Counted from the stretch's first letter, positions 52,758 through 62,860 are shown. The stretch is DNA of 64,000 nucleotides from Flavobacterium beibuense (GCF_004151245.1 NZ_JUIW01000004.1:124001-188000), one strand, 5' to 3'. A program made the numbers and translations. Notes: generated from the letters alone by a model not told the origin.

Positions 52758-54446
52758 TTATTCTCCTTTAGGTATCGCTTCAATTAATTTTTTGGTATAC
52801 TCCTTTTGCGGATGCTCATAAAGGGCATCTGCCTCATTCATTTCTTCAATCTGTCCTTTATTCATTACCAATACCTGGTCACTCATATATTTTACTACGG
52901 CAAGGTCGTGCGAAATGAAAATATAGGTAAAACCAAAGTTCTCCTTTAATTCATTAAGCAGGTTGAGTACCTGTGCCTGTACCGAAATATCTAATGCAGA
53001 AACTGATTCATCGCAAACTATAAGCTTAGGCTGCAGGGCAATAGTACGGGCTATTCCCACACGCTGACGCTGCCCTCCCGAAAATTCATGCGGGTATCGG
53101 TTAAAATGTTCTTCGCCTAAACCTACACGGTTTAGTATTTCAATAGTTTTTTCCTTTCGTTCCTTATCATTCTTATACAGGCCATGTACCTTCATCGGTT
53201 CCATTATAGCTTTTCCCACAGTTATCCTTGGGTTAAGGGATGAATAAGGATCCTGAAAAATAATCTGTATTTCTTTTCGCAGTGTTCTAATCTCTTTTGC
53301 AGATAGTTTTGTGAGGTCGGTTCCTCTATATAATATGTTACCTGCTGTTGCCTTATCCAGTTGTAATATGGCATTACCTAAGGTAGACTTACCACAGCCA
53401 GACTCGCCTACAAGGCCAAGTGTTTCTCCTTCATAAATCTTAAAGCTTACATCGTTCACTGCTTTAAATTTTACATCCCTGCCAAACAAACCAGCCGAAG
53501 AAACATATTCCTTTTCTACATTAATAACTTCGAGCAAAGGAGGCTGACTATATAATACTTCATGTTCTTTTTTACGTTGTTGCGGGGTCACTTCCGTTTT
53601 ATCAACCGTGTTTTCAAGGTAATCCTGAATAGTAGGCAATCGCTTTAAACGAACATCAAGGGATGGCCTCGAATTGATAAGGGCTTTAGTATAGGTATGC
53701 TCAGGATTATGAAAAATCTCTTCAGCATTACCCTGCTCTACTATGTTCCCTTGGTACATTACCAGTACTCTGTTTGCAATTTCGGAAACCAGCGACAAGT
53801 CATGGGAAATAAAAATAATACTCATTTTTGTTTCCTGCTGCAGTTCCTTAAGCAATAGTATTATCTCTTTTTGTACCGTTACATCGAGCGCTGTAGTAGG
53901 CTCGTCGGCAATAAGTATTTTGGGTTTGCAGGCAATTGCCATAGCAATCATTACCCTTTGCTTTTGCCCTCCTGATATCTCATGCGGATAACGGTTGTAT
54001 ATCTTTTCCGGGTTGGGCAGCTTTACCTTTTCAAATAAGGAAAGTACCGTTGCCTTTATTTCTTTTTGGGATAAGGAAGTATGCTCTTTTAGTATCTCCT
54101 CTACCTGATAGCCACATTTAAGCGATGGATTAAGGGAACTCATTGGCTCCTGAAAAATCATGGCAATATCATTACCCCTTATTTCCCTTAGTTTTTTATT
54201 CTCGAGTTTTGCTATATCATCCCCGTTAAAGGTTATGGTACCCGATGTTACCTCTAATATCCCTTTTGGCAACAATCCCATGACTGCCAGTGAAGTAACC
54301 GACTTACCACTCCCTGACTCACCCACTATTCCCAGTATCTCATTTTCCTGAAGGGTAAAAGTACTGTCGTGTACTATGGATGTCCATTTCCCTTCTTTTC
54401 TTGCCGAAATGGTAACATGGTTTATATTTAACAGGGTATTGCTCAT
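52758..54446 (-). CDS. Tandem-ATPase ABC transporter protein (YejF-like, oligopeptide type)
   Basis: 562 residues with two ATP-binding domains in one chain. First Walker A GESGSGKS (about 42-49) with signature SGGQKQRVMIAMA; second Walker A GESGCGKS (about 345) with signature SGGQRQRVGIART. The oligopeptide-type ends (EHTYTKALINSRPSLD, HPQKEYTKKLIEAIPKGE) match YejF and GsiA, which fuel peptide import. No permease or binding protein is nearby, so its partners lie elsewhere. Confidence 0.93.
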   Translation of the reverse strand: MSNTLLNINHVTISARKEGKWTSIVHDSTFTLQENEILGIVGESGSGKSVTSLAVMGLLPKGILEVTSGTITFNGDDIAKLENKKLREIRGNDIAMIFQEPMSSLNPSLKCGYQVEEILKEHTSLSQKEIKATVLSLFEKVKLPNPEKIYNRYPHEISGGQKQRVMIAMAIACKPKILIADEPTTALDVTVQKEIILLLKELQQETKMSIIFISHDLSLVSEIANRVLVMYQGNIVEQGNAEEIFHNPEHTYTKALINSRPSLDVRLKRLPTIQDYLENTVDKTEVTPQQRKKEHEVLYSQPPLLEVINVEKEYVSSAGLFGRDVKFKAVNDVSFKIYEGETLGLVGESGCGKSTLGNAILQLDKATAGNILYRGTDLTKLSAKEIRTLRKEIQIIFQDPYSSLNPRITVGKAIMEPMKVHGLYKNDKERKEKTIEILNRVGLGEEHFNRYPHEFSGGQRQRVGIARTIALQPKLIVCDESVSALDISVQAQVLNLLNELKENFGFTYIFISHDLAVVKYMSDQVLVMNKGQIEEMNEADALYEHPQKEYTKKLIEAIPKGE

Positions 54447-54498
54447 GTGGTAAAAATAAGGGTTTATTCCCTTTTATTCTATAACAAAAGTAGCTAAG

Positions 54499-55212
54499 CT
54501 ACACGTGTATTATTTCTTCTTCAATCAACAGGTCTTCACGGCGAAAACGAAGCAGCACCTGTGCTACGGCTATAACATCCTTTTCGCAATAGGTAACTAT
54601 ACGGTCTATATCCTTTTCAATATAATATACCTCAGCTACCTGGCTGCCGTCTATATCGCCCTTAGGGGAAGGTATACCCAGTATCTTGGTAAGCAGCTTT
54701 AGCGAAGTAAAACTTTTATAGTCGCCAAACTTCCACAATTCCATTGTATCCAGATGTGGGACTTCCCATGGCTTCTTACCAAAAAGATTAAGCTTATTAG
54801 GGATAGGGACATTGTTTATTATCATCCTTCGGGCTATGAAGGGAAAATCGAATTCCTTTGCATTATGCCCACACATAATATGCTGTGGCTGGCTAAAATG
54901 ATTATTGACCAGGTTACTGAAATCCTTTAAGATTTGGGTTTCTTCACCAAAAAAGGACGTAACCCTAAAATGTCTTATATCTCCGCGAAGTGTAAAAAAT
55001 CCTGCCGAAAGGCATATTATCTTACCAAACTCGGCCCAAATGCCGGCCCGGTCGTAAAACTCCTCAGGAGTATAATCTTCCTTTCGCTGATAAAATGTCT
55101 TTTGTTCAAAAAGCTGTTGGGTTTCCTCATCCAAAAGCCCAAAATGCCTTTGCTCAGGAACCGTTTCTATATCTAAAAAAAGTATATTTTCAAGGTTTAT
55201 CCTTTCAATCAT
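54499..55212 (-). CDS. 3'-5' exonuclease, DEDDy type (PolB-exo2 family)
   Basis: 237 residues. The three exonuclease motifs are present: Exo I LFLDIET (Asp14, Glu16), Exo II GHNAKEFDFPFIARR and Exo III YCEKDVIAV with the tyrosine that defines DEDDy. Family proteins resemble the proofreading domain of family B DNA polymerases. It follows the serine hydrolase gene by three bases on the same strand. The physiological role is unknown. Confidence 0.9.
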   Translation of the reverse strand: MIERINLENILFLDIETVPEQRHFGLLDEETQQLFEQKTFYQRKEDYTPEEFYDRAGIWAEFGKIICLSAGFFTLRGDIRHFRVTSFFGEETQILKDFSNLVNNHFSQPQHIMCGHNAKEFDFPFIARRMIINNVPIPNKLNLFGKKPWEVPHLDTMELWKFGDYKSFTSLKLLTKILGIPSPKGDIDGSQVAEVYYIEKDIDRIVTYCEKDVIAVAQVLLRFRREDLLIEEEIIHV

Positions 55213-55215
55213 AAA

Positions 55216-56436
55216 CTATTTATTCTCCTGTTGCTCTTCTTCCTCTTGTGTTAATGTTTTAAAATTCCCCACTCCTTCATTCTCTTTTATCAGTCCCATC
55301 ATTTTGTAGGCTTCATCTACATAAACATAAAAATCGTTACTATGAGGATCCTTATCTGTCTGTAGTCCTTTGGTGTGCCCCAAACGAACTATTATAACAT
55401 TATCCTGAGGCACAACAATTACAAACTGCCCCAAATGTCCTCGCATGTAATACATTTTCCTGTTAAGATAATGGTTAATCCACCATCCGTAACCATATTC
55501 AGGGGATGCATCAAAACGTGGCTTTACCATGGTTTTTACCGCGGTACTATCCAGTATCTGATTTCCGTTCCAGTTACCCTCGTGCAGAAACAATTTACCA
55601 AAACGTGCAAAATCCCTGGCATTACTGGCAAAGCAGCAATAGGCTTTTTCTATACCTCCAGGTTCATCCAGTTGCCATAAAGCCGGATTTTCTGCTCCCA
55701 TAGGTTTCCAGAATTTTTCAGACACATAATCTGAAAGATGTTCTCCGGTAGCTTTTTCCAGTACCATGGCAAGCAGTTCTGTTGCACCGCTTACATATTC
55801 AAAATCCCTTCCCGGCTCCCTTACTACTTTAACACCCAAAACCGTTTCCTTTAGGTTATCATCAAAATAGGCTCTTGTTGTTACTGAAAACGGACTGCTG
55901 TACTGCTCTCCCCAATCCAAGCCGGTTGCCATAGAGGAGAGGTCACCCACCGTAAGTTCGGCAGCATAACCTTCATTATATTCAGGAAAATAATCGGAAA
56001 CCTTTTGATCAAGACTCTTAACCTTGCCTTCCATAACAGCTTTAAAAAGTGCTGCCGAAACAATACTTTTTGCCATAGAGAAAGAGTTAGTTTTAGAGTC
56101 TTTCCCATAACCGTCATAATAACTTTCGTGCCAAATGCTGTCATTCTTAATAATAAGGTAGGCTACCGTTCCCAGTGTTTTATGGGTATCTTCCAGCCTT
56201 TGGGTTGCAGGCACTTTATTATAATCTTTATCGGTTGCCCATGGTTGTGCAGTACCGGCTTCTACCACGCGGTTATCAAAATATTCGTAATCATCTAAAA
56301 AGGCTGTGGTTTTACCGTTTAGGTAAACTACCCTAACTGCTTTTAAAAGATAGTCAACATTAAATATGTACAGTAAAGCCACTATAACCGCAATACTGAT
56401 TATAAGGAATATAAGAAACTTCTTAAGGAATTTCAT
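55216..56436 (-). CDS. Membrane-anchored serine hydrolase (beta-lactamase class C/PBP4-like)
   Basis: 406 residues. One N-terminal membrane segment (about 5-28), then a class C beta-lactamase fold. The SxxK motif is S120-M-A-K123 (NSFSMAKSIV), the YxN position appears in FEYVSGATELLAM, and the late H-L-G block GHLGQFVIVVPQD is present. Such proteins act as esterases, D-aminopeptidases or murein-like peptidases. It faces the periplasm. The substrate cannot be told. Confidence 0.9.
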   Translation of the reverse strand: MKFLKKFLIFLIISIAVIVALLYIFNVDYLLKAVRVVYLNGKTTAFLDDYEYFDNRVVEAGTAQPWATDKDYNKVPATQRLEDTHKTLGTVAYLIIKNDSIWHESYYDGYGKDSKTNSFSMAKSIVSAALFKAVMEGKVKSLDQKVSDYFPEYNEGYAAELTVGDLSSMATGLDWGEQYSSPFSVTTRAYFDDNLKETVLGVKVVREPGRDFEYVSGATELLAMVLEKATGEHLSDYVSEKFWKPMGAENPALWQLDEPGGIEKAYCCFASNARDFARFGKLFLHEGNWNGNQILDSTAVKTMVKPRFDASPEYGYGWWINHYLNRKMYYMRGHLGQFVIVVPQDNVIIVRLGHTKGLQTDKDPHSNDFYVYVDEAYKMMGLIKENEGVGNFKTLTQEEEEQQENK

Positions 56437-56529
56437 GGTGGTTTGGTTTAGTTTGTGTAATTACGAATTTACATAATTTTTATTACCTCCAAACCAAACC
56501 TGTGATTTCCTTAAGAAGGAAAATACTTT

Positions 56530-57006
56530 TTAAAAAAGGGATTGTTGCTTTACCGGGTTTTCATGTTCCAAAAGCCATTTTTTACGCCACAGTCCGCCTG
56601 CATAGCCAGTTAGTGAACCATCACTGCCTATAACACGGTGACATGGCACCACTATCCATAATGGGTTTTTGCCATTTGCACCGGCAACAGCACGAATTGC
56701 TTTTACATCGCCAAGCTTTACCGAAAGATCCTGATAGGAAGTGGTTTTACCAAAAGGAATTTCCAACAGGGCTTTCCATACTTTTTTCTGAAAATCGGTT
56801 CCCTTCGGATTTAGCTTAAAATCAAAACCGGTTCGCTCTCCCTCAAAATATTCCTTAAGCTGTTTAGCCGCATCCTCGAGTTCGTGGGGAATATCCTGAG
56901 AGGGCATAAGCTTATCATCATCTAATACAGAGATTTTAGATACGCCTTCGGCATCCCCTTCTATAAGGGTAATACCTACCGGAGACTGTATATAAACTTC
57001 TGCCAT
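56530..57006 (-). CDS. ogt: Methylated-DNA-protein cysteine methyltransferase (Ogt type)
   Basis: 158 residues. The active site PCHRV (Cys122) lies in NPLWIVVPCHRVIGSDGSLTGYAGGLWRKKWLL, with the helix-turn-helix region FQKKVWKALLEIPFGKTTSYQDLS before it. It removes the alkyl group from O6-alkylguanine in DNA by transferring it to its own cysteine. It follows a small regulator pair on the same strand by 34 bases. Confidence 0.95.
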   Translation of the reverse strand: MAEVYIQSPVGITLIEGDAEGVSKISVLDDDKLMPSQDIPHELEDAAKQLKEYFEGERTGFDFKLNPKGTDFQKKVWKALLEIPFGKTTSYQDLSVKLGDVKAIRAVAGANGKNPLWIVVPCHRVIGSDGSLTGYAGGLWRKKWLLEHENPVKQQSLF

Positions 57007-57040
57007 AGCTTAAAATTTTTAGTGGTTTAAAGGTAATGAC

Positions 57041-57241
57041 TTAATCACCGTCTTCTAACTCAAAAATATCATTTACACTAATCTTAAAAAGTTGGGACAG
57101 TTTTAATGCCAGAGCCGTAGAAGGCACATATTTACCTTTTTCCATAGCATTAATGGTTTGCCTGCTCACGCCTATTTTATCGGCAAGCTCCTGCTGGGTA
57201 AAATTATGTATGGCACGTTGTACTTTTATACTATTCTTCAT
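57041..57241 (-). CDS. Small XRE-family regulator (YozG-like)
   Basis: 66 residues, a single helix-turn-helix of the Cro/CI type (KVQRAIHNFTQQELADKIGVSRQTINAMEKGKYVPSTALALKLSQLFKISVNDIFELED). Its start overlaps the end of the upstream membrane-protein gene by 11 bases, so the two are translated together. Regulators of this kind are often paired with a small membrane protein whose role is unclear. It probably binds the 21-base-spaced repeats upstream (57743-57794). Confidence 0.9.
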   Translation of the reverse strand: MKNSIKVQRAIHNFTQQELADKIGVSRQTINAMEKGKYVPSTALALKLSQLFKISVNDIFELEDGD

Positions 57242-57713
57242 CTGCTCCTGCTTTATTAAGTTTATAAATGTTATAACGAAACAGGATGATAAAGATAAGA
57301 AGCTGGGAGAACATTATGGCGCTCATTACTGTTAGAAAAGGCATTCCGTATATGAACATATAGCTTAACATGATAAGCCCATAGTTTATTGTTGTGGCCC
57401 AGGCCAAACTGTTAAGCCTTACAGAGACTACCATTTCGTCTTCATATTTCTCTTTAGAAAAGGCGAATATTACACCAAATACAATTGTAAGTACAACAAG
57501 TATTTCATCTGTAACAGAATCTTCTATAAAACCAAAGCTTTTTCTTTCTCCCAAAATTCCGTAATCTGAAACTATGGCAAAGACCTTTGCCTTAATTGGA
57601 AATCTTTCAAATCCATCTAAAAAATAGAGCAGTGTCAAAACAACAAAAGAAAGCAGAAAAATAATACCGCTAACTTTTTTTAGGCGGTAAGGAAATAAAT
57701 AATTCGTTTTCAT
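57231..57713 (-). CDS. Four-helix membrane protein paired with the XRE regulator
   Basis: 160 residues from the ATG at 57713. Four hydrophobic segments are seen: IIFLLSFVVLTLLYFLDGF, EILVVLTIVFGVIFAFS, LAWATTINYGLIMLSYMFIY and VMSAIMFSQLLIFIILF, with short polar loops. It has no signal peptide. I do not recognise the family. The coupled XRE gene suggests a membrane sensor or target of that regulator. Confidence 0.75.
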   Translation of the reverse strand: MKTNYLFPYRLKKVSGIIFLLSFVVLTLLYFLDGFERFPIKAKVFAIVSDYGILGERKSFGFIEDSVTDEILVVLTIVFGVIFAFSKEKYEDEMVVSVRLNSLAWATTINYGLIMLSYMFIYGMPFLTVMSAIMFSQLLIFIILFRYNIYKLNKAGADEE

Positions 57714-57737
57714 GATGACTGATTTTAAGTTATGAAT

Positions 57738-57745
57738 CAAATGTA
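57738..57745 (-). promoter_or_regulatory. -7 box for the membrane protein-XRE pair
   Basis: Minus-strand TACATTTG fits TAnnTTTG, 24 bases before the start. The nearest TTTG upstream is 24 bases away, slightly long. Confidence 0.4.
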
Positions 57746-57794
57746 AAACAAATTTTTCAATAAGTAAAACAAACTTTACATTTTGTAAAACAAA
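57743..57794. repeat. Three direct repeats of GTAAAACAAA spaced exactly 21 bp apart
   Basis: Copies at 57743-57752, 57764-57773 and 57785-57794, a period of two helical turns, over and upstream of the promoter of the membrane protein-XRE pair. Dyads TTTACA / TGTAAA at 57775-57789 use the same core. Likely operator sites for the small regulator. Confidence 0.6.
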
Positions 57795-57824
57795 AAAGCC
57801 ATCAGTTATGCTGATGGCTTTCTT
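57792..57824 (-). terminator. Terminator of the DUF1573 gene
   Basis: Arms AAGCCATCAG (57796-57805) and CTGATGGCTT (57811-57820) with a 5-base loop and a U-tract on the minus strand. It lies after the DUF1573 stop and overlaps the third copy of the GTAAAACAAA repeat. Confidence 0.85.
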
Positions 57825-57846
57825 ATCGAATTGCTATGAAAACTAA

Positions 57847-58323
57847 TTATTGCTTCACTTCAGGAGCAACAACTTTACCTTTTATCGTAAGTACTTTTTT
57901 CACGTCGCTATCATTAGTGGTAACAGTTACTGTTTTAGTAAAGTTACCCGGATTAGCTGCATTGTAAGTAGCAGTTACAGTACCCATCTCTCCCGGTTTG
58001 ATAGGAGTTTTAGTATAGTTTGTAGCTGTACATCCGCAAGAAGCTTTTACGTTTGTAATTAAGATAGTCTGATCTGTAGTATTTTTAAATGTAAACTCAT
58101 GGGATGCAGGGTGTCCTTTTTCTACATCACCAAAGTTAAACACGTCTTCTGTCCATGTAATTTTAGAAGGCTCCATGTTTTTTGCCTCAGCTACAGTAGT
58201 TGTAGCAGTAGCTGCAGGTGCAGATGCTACTTTTCTTGACATAGGAGTTTGAGCGTTTGCAGCGTTAGAAGTAAAAAATAAAGCTCCTACTACCGCAAAT
58301 AATGAAAGTTTTAATGTTTTCAT
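57847..58323 (-). CDS. Exported DUF1573-domain protein
   Basis: 158 residues. A signal peptide (to about residue 24, SNAANAQ) is followed by an Ala/Thr linker. The DUF1573 domain (about 50-150) holds FNFGDVEKGHPASHEFTFKNTTDQTILITNVKASCGCTATNY, with the characteristic CGC pair, and an immunoglobulin-like beta pattern. Family function is unknown, though such proteins are abundant in Bacteroidetes and sit in the periplasm. A -7 box at 58373-58380 precedes it. Confidence 0.92.
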   Translation of the reverse strand: MKTLKLSLFAVVGALFFTSNAANAQTPMSRKVASAPAATATTTVAEAKNMEPSKITWTEDVFNFGDVEKGHPASHEFTFKNTTDQTILITNVKASCGCTATNYTKTPIKPGEMGTVTATYNAANPGNFTKTVTVTTNDSDVKKVLTIKGKVVAPEVKQ

Positions 58324-58372
58324 AATCTAATTATTTAAATTTGGTTAAACTGTCTTTTTATTTGAAACATGA

Positions 58373-58380
58373 CAAATATA
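58373..58380 (-). promoter_or_regulatory. -7 box for the DUF1573 gene
   Basis: Minus-strand TATATTTG fits TAnnTTTG, 49 bases before the start. No -33 TTTG at the normal distance. Confidence 0.4.
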
Positions 58381-58493
58381 TCCACTAATATCCACATATT
58401 TGTTAATCAGCTTCAAACTCTTGTTAATAACATGTTAACGTGTTGTGCAGTAGTGTTTTTTAAAGTAATATCGGTTCAGGAAATTTATGCGGT

Positions 58494-59774
58494 TTGAAAT
58501 TCAGTACACTTAATATAATAGTATTAGTAGGTCTCATTGCCATAGTGGGGGTGCTCACCATGCAATTGCTCATGTTAAATCAGGCTTATGCCTTTGAAAA
58601 AAAGGAAATAGGAGAGAAAATACATTTTGCCCTGCAGGATGTGGTAAATAAAATATACCGCGATAATAACAGCGACCTCCCTGCCGCTTCTCCCATTAAA
58701 AAGGTGTCGGAAGATTATTATGTAGTGAATGTAGACGATGCTTTTGAAGCCCCGATACTGGAATACTACCTAAACCTGGAGTTTCAAAAAGTAAAAATGG
58801 ATATGGACTATGAGTATGCCATTTATGACTGCGCTTCAGACGAAATGGTATATGGTGAATATATTTCCTCTAGCGGGAAGGCAGAAAAGAACGAAAAGAA
58901 ATGCGAAAACTGTTTTACCAAAAAAGAAGGGCTGGTATACTATTTTGCCGTACGTTTTCCTGATTTAAAATACAGCTACATCTCTTCCTTACAACAATAC
59001 TGGATATATACCGGAGTACTGTTCCTTGTACTGGTTATATATGTATACTCCGTATTCCTTTTATTGAAGCAAAAGAAATACAGCGAGCTGCAAAAGGATT
59101 TTATAAACAACATGACACATGAGTTTAAAACTCCATTGTCTTCTATACTTATCGCCTCTAATTATGCAGCAAAACAACCTGAGATAGAACGTAATGTTAA
59201 GCTGAACAAATATCTGGAAATCATTATAGAGCAAAGCAACAAGCTTAACCTTCATATTGAAAAGATATTAAATGTCGCTAAGTCGGATGAGATGCATAAA
59301 GGAATCCATAAAAAGGAGTTCAACATTGTCGAGTCTCTTGAACTGGTAAAGGAAAACGCATTGCTAAAATACGGCCATGCCAATATTAATCTAACCTCCT
59401 TAAAAGACAGTTTCAACCTATATGCCGATGAGTTCCATTTTTACAATATAGCCTTTAATATTGTGGAAAACGCCATGAAATATGGCCCTAACGGAAGTAC
59501 CAAGGTAAATATAAACCTGGTTGAAACCGACAAGAAACTGGAAATACGTTTTAGTGATAACGGGCCGGGGATACCCAAAGACCATATTGATTATGTTTTT
59601 GACCGTTTTTATCGTGTACCGCGTGAAAACAGGGAAGAGGTAGAAGGCTTTGGTATCGGTTTGTTTTATGTAAAAAAAATATGTGATCTTCATAAATGGA
59701 AAATCAGCATTACCAATAATCCAGAAAGAGGTATTACCGTAACCATATCTATTCCTAAAAAGCAAATACAATGA
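58494..59774 (+). CDS. Sensor histidine kinase, RprX-like two-component sensor
   Basis: 426 residues with a TTG start at 58494; the nearby ATG at 58487 is in another frame that ends within nine codons, and the next in-frame ATG would cut the first membrane segment. Two membrane helices (about 7-29 and 170-192) flank a periplasmic domain with a cysteine set (YDCASDE, KKCENCF). The phospho-acceptor is His209 in NNMTHEFKTPLSS; N, G1 and G2 boxes follow (NIVENAMKYGPNG, DNGPGIPKDH, GFGIGLFYVKKI). It is coupled to the next gene by a four-base overlap. The RprX likeness is by eye. Confidence 0.92.
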   Translation: MKFSTLNIIVLVGLIAIVGVLTMQLLMLNQAYAFEKKEIGEKIHFALQDVVNKIYRDNNSDLPAASPIKKVSEDYYVVNVDDAFEAPILEYYLNLEFQKVKMDMDYEYAIYDCASDEMVYGEYISSSGKAEKNEKKCENCFTKKEGLVYYFAVRFPDLKYSYISSLQQYWIYTGVLFLVLVIYVYSVFLLLKQKKYSELQKDFINNMTHEFKTPLSSILIASNYAAKQPEIERNVKLNKYLEIIIEQSNKLNLHIEKILNVAKSDEMHKGIHKKEFNIVESLELVKENALLKYGHANINLTSLKDSFNLYADEFHFYNIAFNIVENAMKYGPNGSTKVNINLVETDKKLEIRFSDNGPGIPKDHIDYVFDRFYRVPRENREEVEGFGIGLFYVKKICDLHKWKISITNNPERGITVTISIPKKQIQ

Positions 59775-60454
59775 GCAGGAAAAAAATATTATACGTAGAA
59801 GACGATAACACTCTTGCCTTCCTTACTTCCGATAACCTTGAACAACATTTTGAGGTAGTTCATTTTGCTAACGGTAAAGATGCGTTTGAGGCTTTTAAGA
59901 AAAACGGATTTGACCTTTGCGTACTGGATATTATGCTTCCGGGAATGGATGGTTTTGAACTGGCTACTGCTATAAGGGAACTGGATGTGGAAATTCCTAT
60001 TATTTTTCTTTCGGCAAAAACTCTAAAAGAAGACCGTATTAAAGGTCTTAAACTGGGAGCCGATGATTACCTTATAAAACCTTACAGCATAGAGGAGCTT
60101 ATTCTTAAAATTGAAGTGTTCCTGCAACGCAGCCAAAAACAGGCAACAGTAAAAAACGTTACCTATACAATAGGCTCTTTTGTGTTTGACCCTACCAATT
60201 ATTCTCTTACTAAAGGCAGGGAAACTACTATGCTTACCGAAAGAGAATCGGCATTATTAAAGCTTTTTATAGAAAATAAAAATACCATACTTAAACGCGA
60301 AATGATGCTTAAGGCCCTTTGGGGAACCGACGATTATTTCATGGGACGAAGTATGGATGTATTTATATCAAGGCTCAGGAAAATATTCCGTGAGGACGAA
60401 AGCATCCGTATAGAAAACATACCAAGGATAGGATTTAAACTGGTAGCTCCTTAA
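59771..60454 (+). CDS. OmpR-family response regulator (RprY-like)
   Basis: 227 residues. The receiver domain has Asp53 (LCVLDIMLPGMDG), the acidic pair near residue 10 and conserved Ser/Lys (FLSAKT, IKPYS). The C-terminal winged helix (LTERESALLKLFIENKNTILKREMMLKALWG, MDVFISRLRKIFREDESIRIENIPRIGFKLV) is the OmpR type. It overlaps the kinase gene by four bases, so the two are a cognate pair. Confidence 0.96.
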   Translation: MSRKKILYVEDDNTLAFLTSDNLEQHFEVVHFANGKDAFEAFKKNGFDLCVLDIMLPGMDGFELATAIRELDVEIPIIFLSAKTLKEDRIKGLKLGADDYLIKPYSIEELILKIEVFLQRSQKQATVKNVTYTIGSFVFDPTNYSLTKGRETTMLTERESALLKLFIENKNTILKREMMLKALWGTDDYFMGRSMDVFISRLRKIFREDESIRIENIPRIGFKLVAP

Positions 60455-60457
60455 TAG

Positions 60458-60871
60458 TTATCGCTTATCCAAATGGCTGTACATATAGTCTTCCAGTGCC
60501 TTTAGTTCCTCTTCCGAAAAGTTTCTTGTAATGTAAAAATTGGTCTTCATTACCTCATATTGTGAAGGGTCTACTATAGGTTCTCCTTTTCCTTTAAGGA
60601 ATTGTACCATGTCGCCGTTTTTATCTTTATAGATTTTGGCAATTTGCTTTATGCTTGGACCTATAACTTTTTGTTCCGGCTTATGGCAGGAAAAGCAGTT
60701 ACCTTTACCATTAAATATTTCACGCCCTAAAGAAACCGACGGGTCCTGAGATATTCCGGCAGCCTCTGCACCTTCATCGGCAGCTGGGGTTGTATATAAA
60801 GATTCTTTCTTCTCTTCCTGTTTACATGAAAACAGGGAGGCAGCAAGTAGTAACAATACGATTTTTTTCAT
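60458..60871 (-). CDS. Cytochrome c lipoprotein
   Basis: 137 residues. The lipobox LFSC makes Cys16 the lipid anchor. The haem site is CFSCH (Cys59, Cys62, His63), and the distal methionine is a candidate in MKTNFYITRNFSEEELKALEDYMYSH. It carries electrons in the periplasm or at the outer membrane. It is transcribed convergently with the response regulator, three bases apart. The -7 region is not clear. Confidence 0.9.
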   Translation of the reverse strand: MKKIVLLLLAASLFSCKQEEKKESLYTTPAADEGAEAAGISQDPSVSLGREIFNGKGNCFSCHKPEQKVIGPSIKQIAKIYKDKNGDMVQFLKGKGEPIVDPSQYEVMKTNFYITRNFSEEELKALEDYMYSHLDKR

Positions 60872-60882
60872 CGGATACAGGG

Positions 60883-60908
60883 ATGCCCTGTCTTTCAGGA
60901 CAGGGCAT
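60883..60908 (-). terminator. Hairpin between hemB and the cytochrome c gene
   Basis: Arms ATGCCCTGTC and GACAGGGCAT around a 6-base loop. It follows the hemB stop on the minus strand but has no good U-tract, so it may be an incomplete terminator or an RNA stabiliser. Confidence 0.55.
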
Positions 60909-60917
60909 TATTAGTTT

Positions 60918-61898
<981 letters not shown>

Positions 61899-61906
61899 TT
61901 ATATAT

Positions 61907-62860
61907 TTAAATTTTTATTATGTCTTTTATCTTTTGTGTTTCTTCCTGTACAACCTTAGGTGCTCCAAACCTGTAACCAAAAAACAGGGTTCCATAGCCT
62001 ATTACATCATTCATATTAACCCCTAAGCTGGTATTATGGTTAGATACCTGGCCTTTAGAATACAATCCGCCATAAAAAGTATCCGAATTATATCCCATCG
62101 AGAGGGTTAATGTCGCCTGGGTTAAAAAAGCCGTATTGTTCTCTCCGTCGTCGTTTATATAGGAAAACCCTGCTCCAAAAGAGCCTCCCGCCGAAATAAG
62201 AAAACTTTTTGCGACGACCAGGTTATAATGATATCCCGGCGATAGTGCCACATCTATAAAATAAGCCTTACCTCCCAGTTGCGGTTCTTTTTTACCGTTT
62301 AGCTCGGTATAATAATAACTCACAAAAGGCGTAAAACTGCCTGCGCTTTTTAATTGCTTTACATTTTGAAAAGCAACTGCCTTAAACGAAAAATTCTCGT
62401 TAAAGACATAACCTGTACTTCCTCCTATTTTTAATGTTTTAAGCCCGGGCAAATAAACATCTTCAAATCCGTCGGCCTTGAGCGAAATACCTTTTTGATA
62501 ATAAAAATCAAAATGCTGTATCCACTGACCCGGAAAAAAATTAAAGCCAAAAGAAGTCATTTTAGAATCCTTCCTGTCTTTGTTGTTGGCAAAAAACCTT
62601 GGTGCCACACCAATGCTAAACGATATAAAATCATATTGTACCGAAACACCCAGTGTGGTTTTTTTATTAGGCTCAACATCAACCACCGTATTATCCTCTG
62701 TATATTTAAGCGTAAAATCATTAGAGGTTTGGTGCATGTAAAGCTGTACCGAAAGCTTATCATCAAAGTATTGGATATAAGGATTACTAATGCTGTCCTG
62801 TTGTGCAAAACAGCCTCCACATATAAAAAATAATCCTCCTATGTAACTTCTTACATCCAA
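61907..62860 (-). CDS. DUF4421-family exported protein (likely outer-membrane barrel)
   Basis: 317 residues. A signal peptide (to about residue 20, CGGCFAQQ) is followed by beta strands with aromatic girdles (DDKLSVQLYMHQ, KKTTLGVSVQYDFISFSIGV, FYYQKGISLKADG). This resembles DUF4421 proteins, seen in Bacteroidetes, of unknown function. Its start overlaps the hemF stop by ten bases, so it is cotranscribed with haem genes, which may be a chance of layout or a hint of a haem role. Confidence 0.78.
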   Translation of the reverse strand: MDVRSYIGGLFFICGGCFAQQDSISNPYIQYFDDKLSVQLYMHQTSNDFTLKYTEDNTVVDVEPNKKTTLGVSVQYDFISFSIGVAPRFFANNKDRKDSKMTSFGFNFFPGQWIQHFDFYYQKGISLKADGFEDVYLPGLKTLKIGGSTGYVFNENFSFKAVAFQNVKQLKSAGSFTPFVSYYYTELNGKKEPQLGGKAYFIDVALSPGYHYNLVVAKSFLISAGGSFGAGFSYINDDGENNTAFLTQATLTLSMGYNSDTFYGGLYSKGQVSNHNTSLGVNMNDVIGYGTLFFGYRFGAPKVVQEETQKIKDIIKI

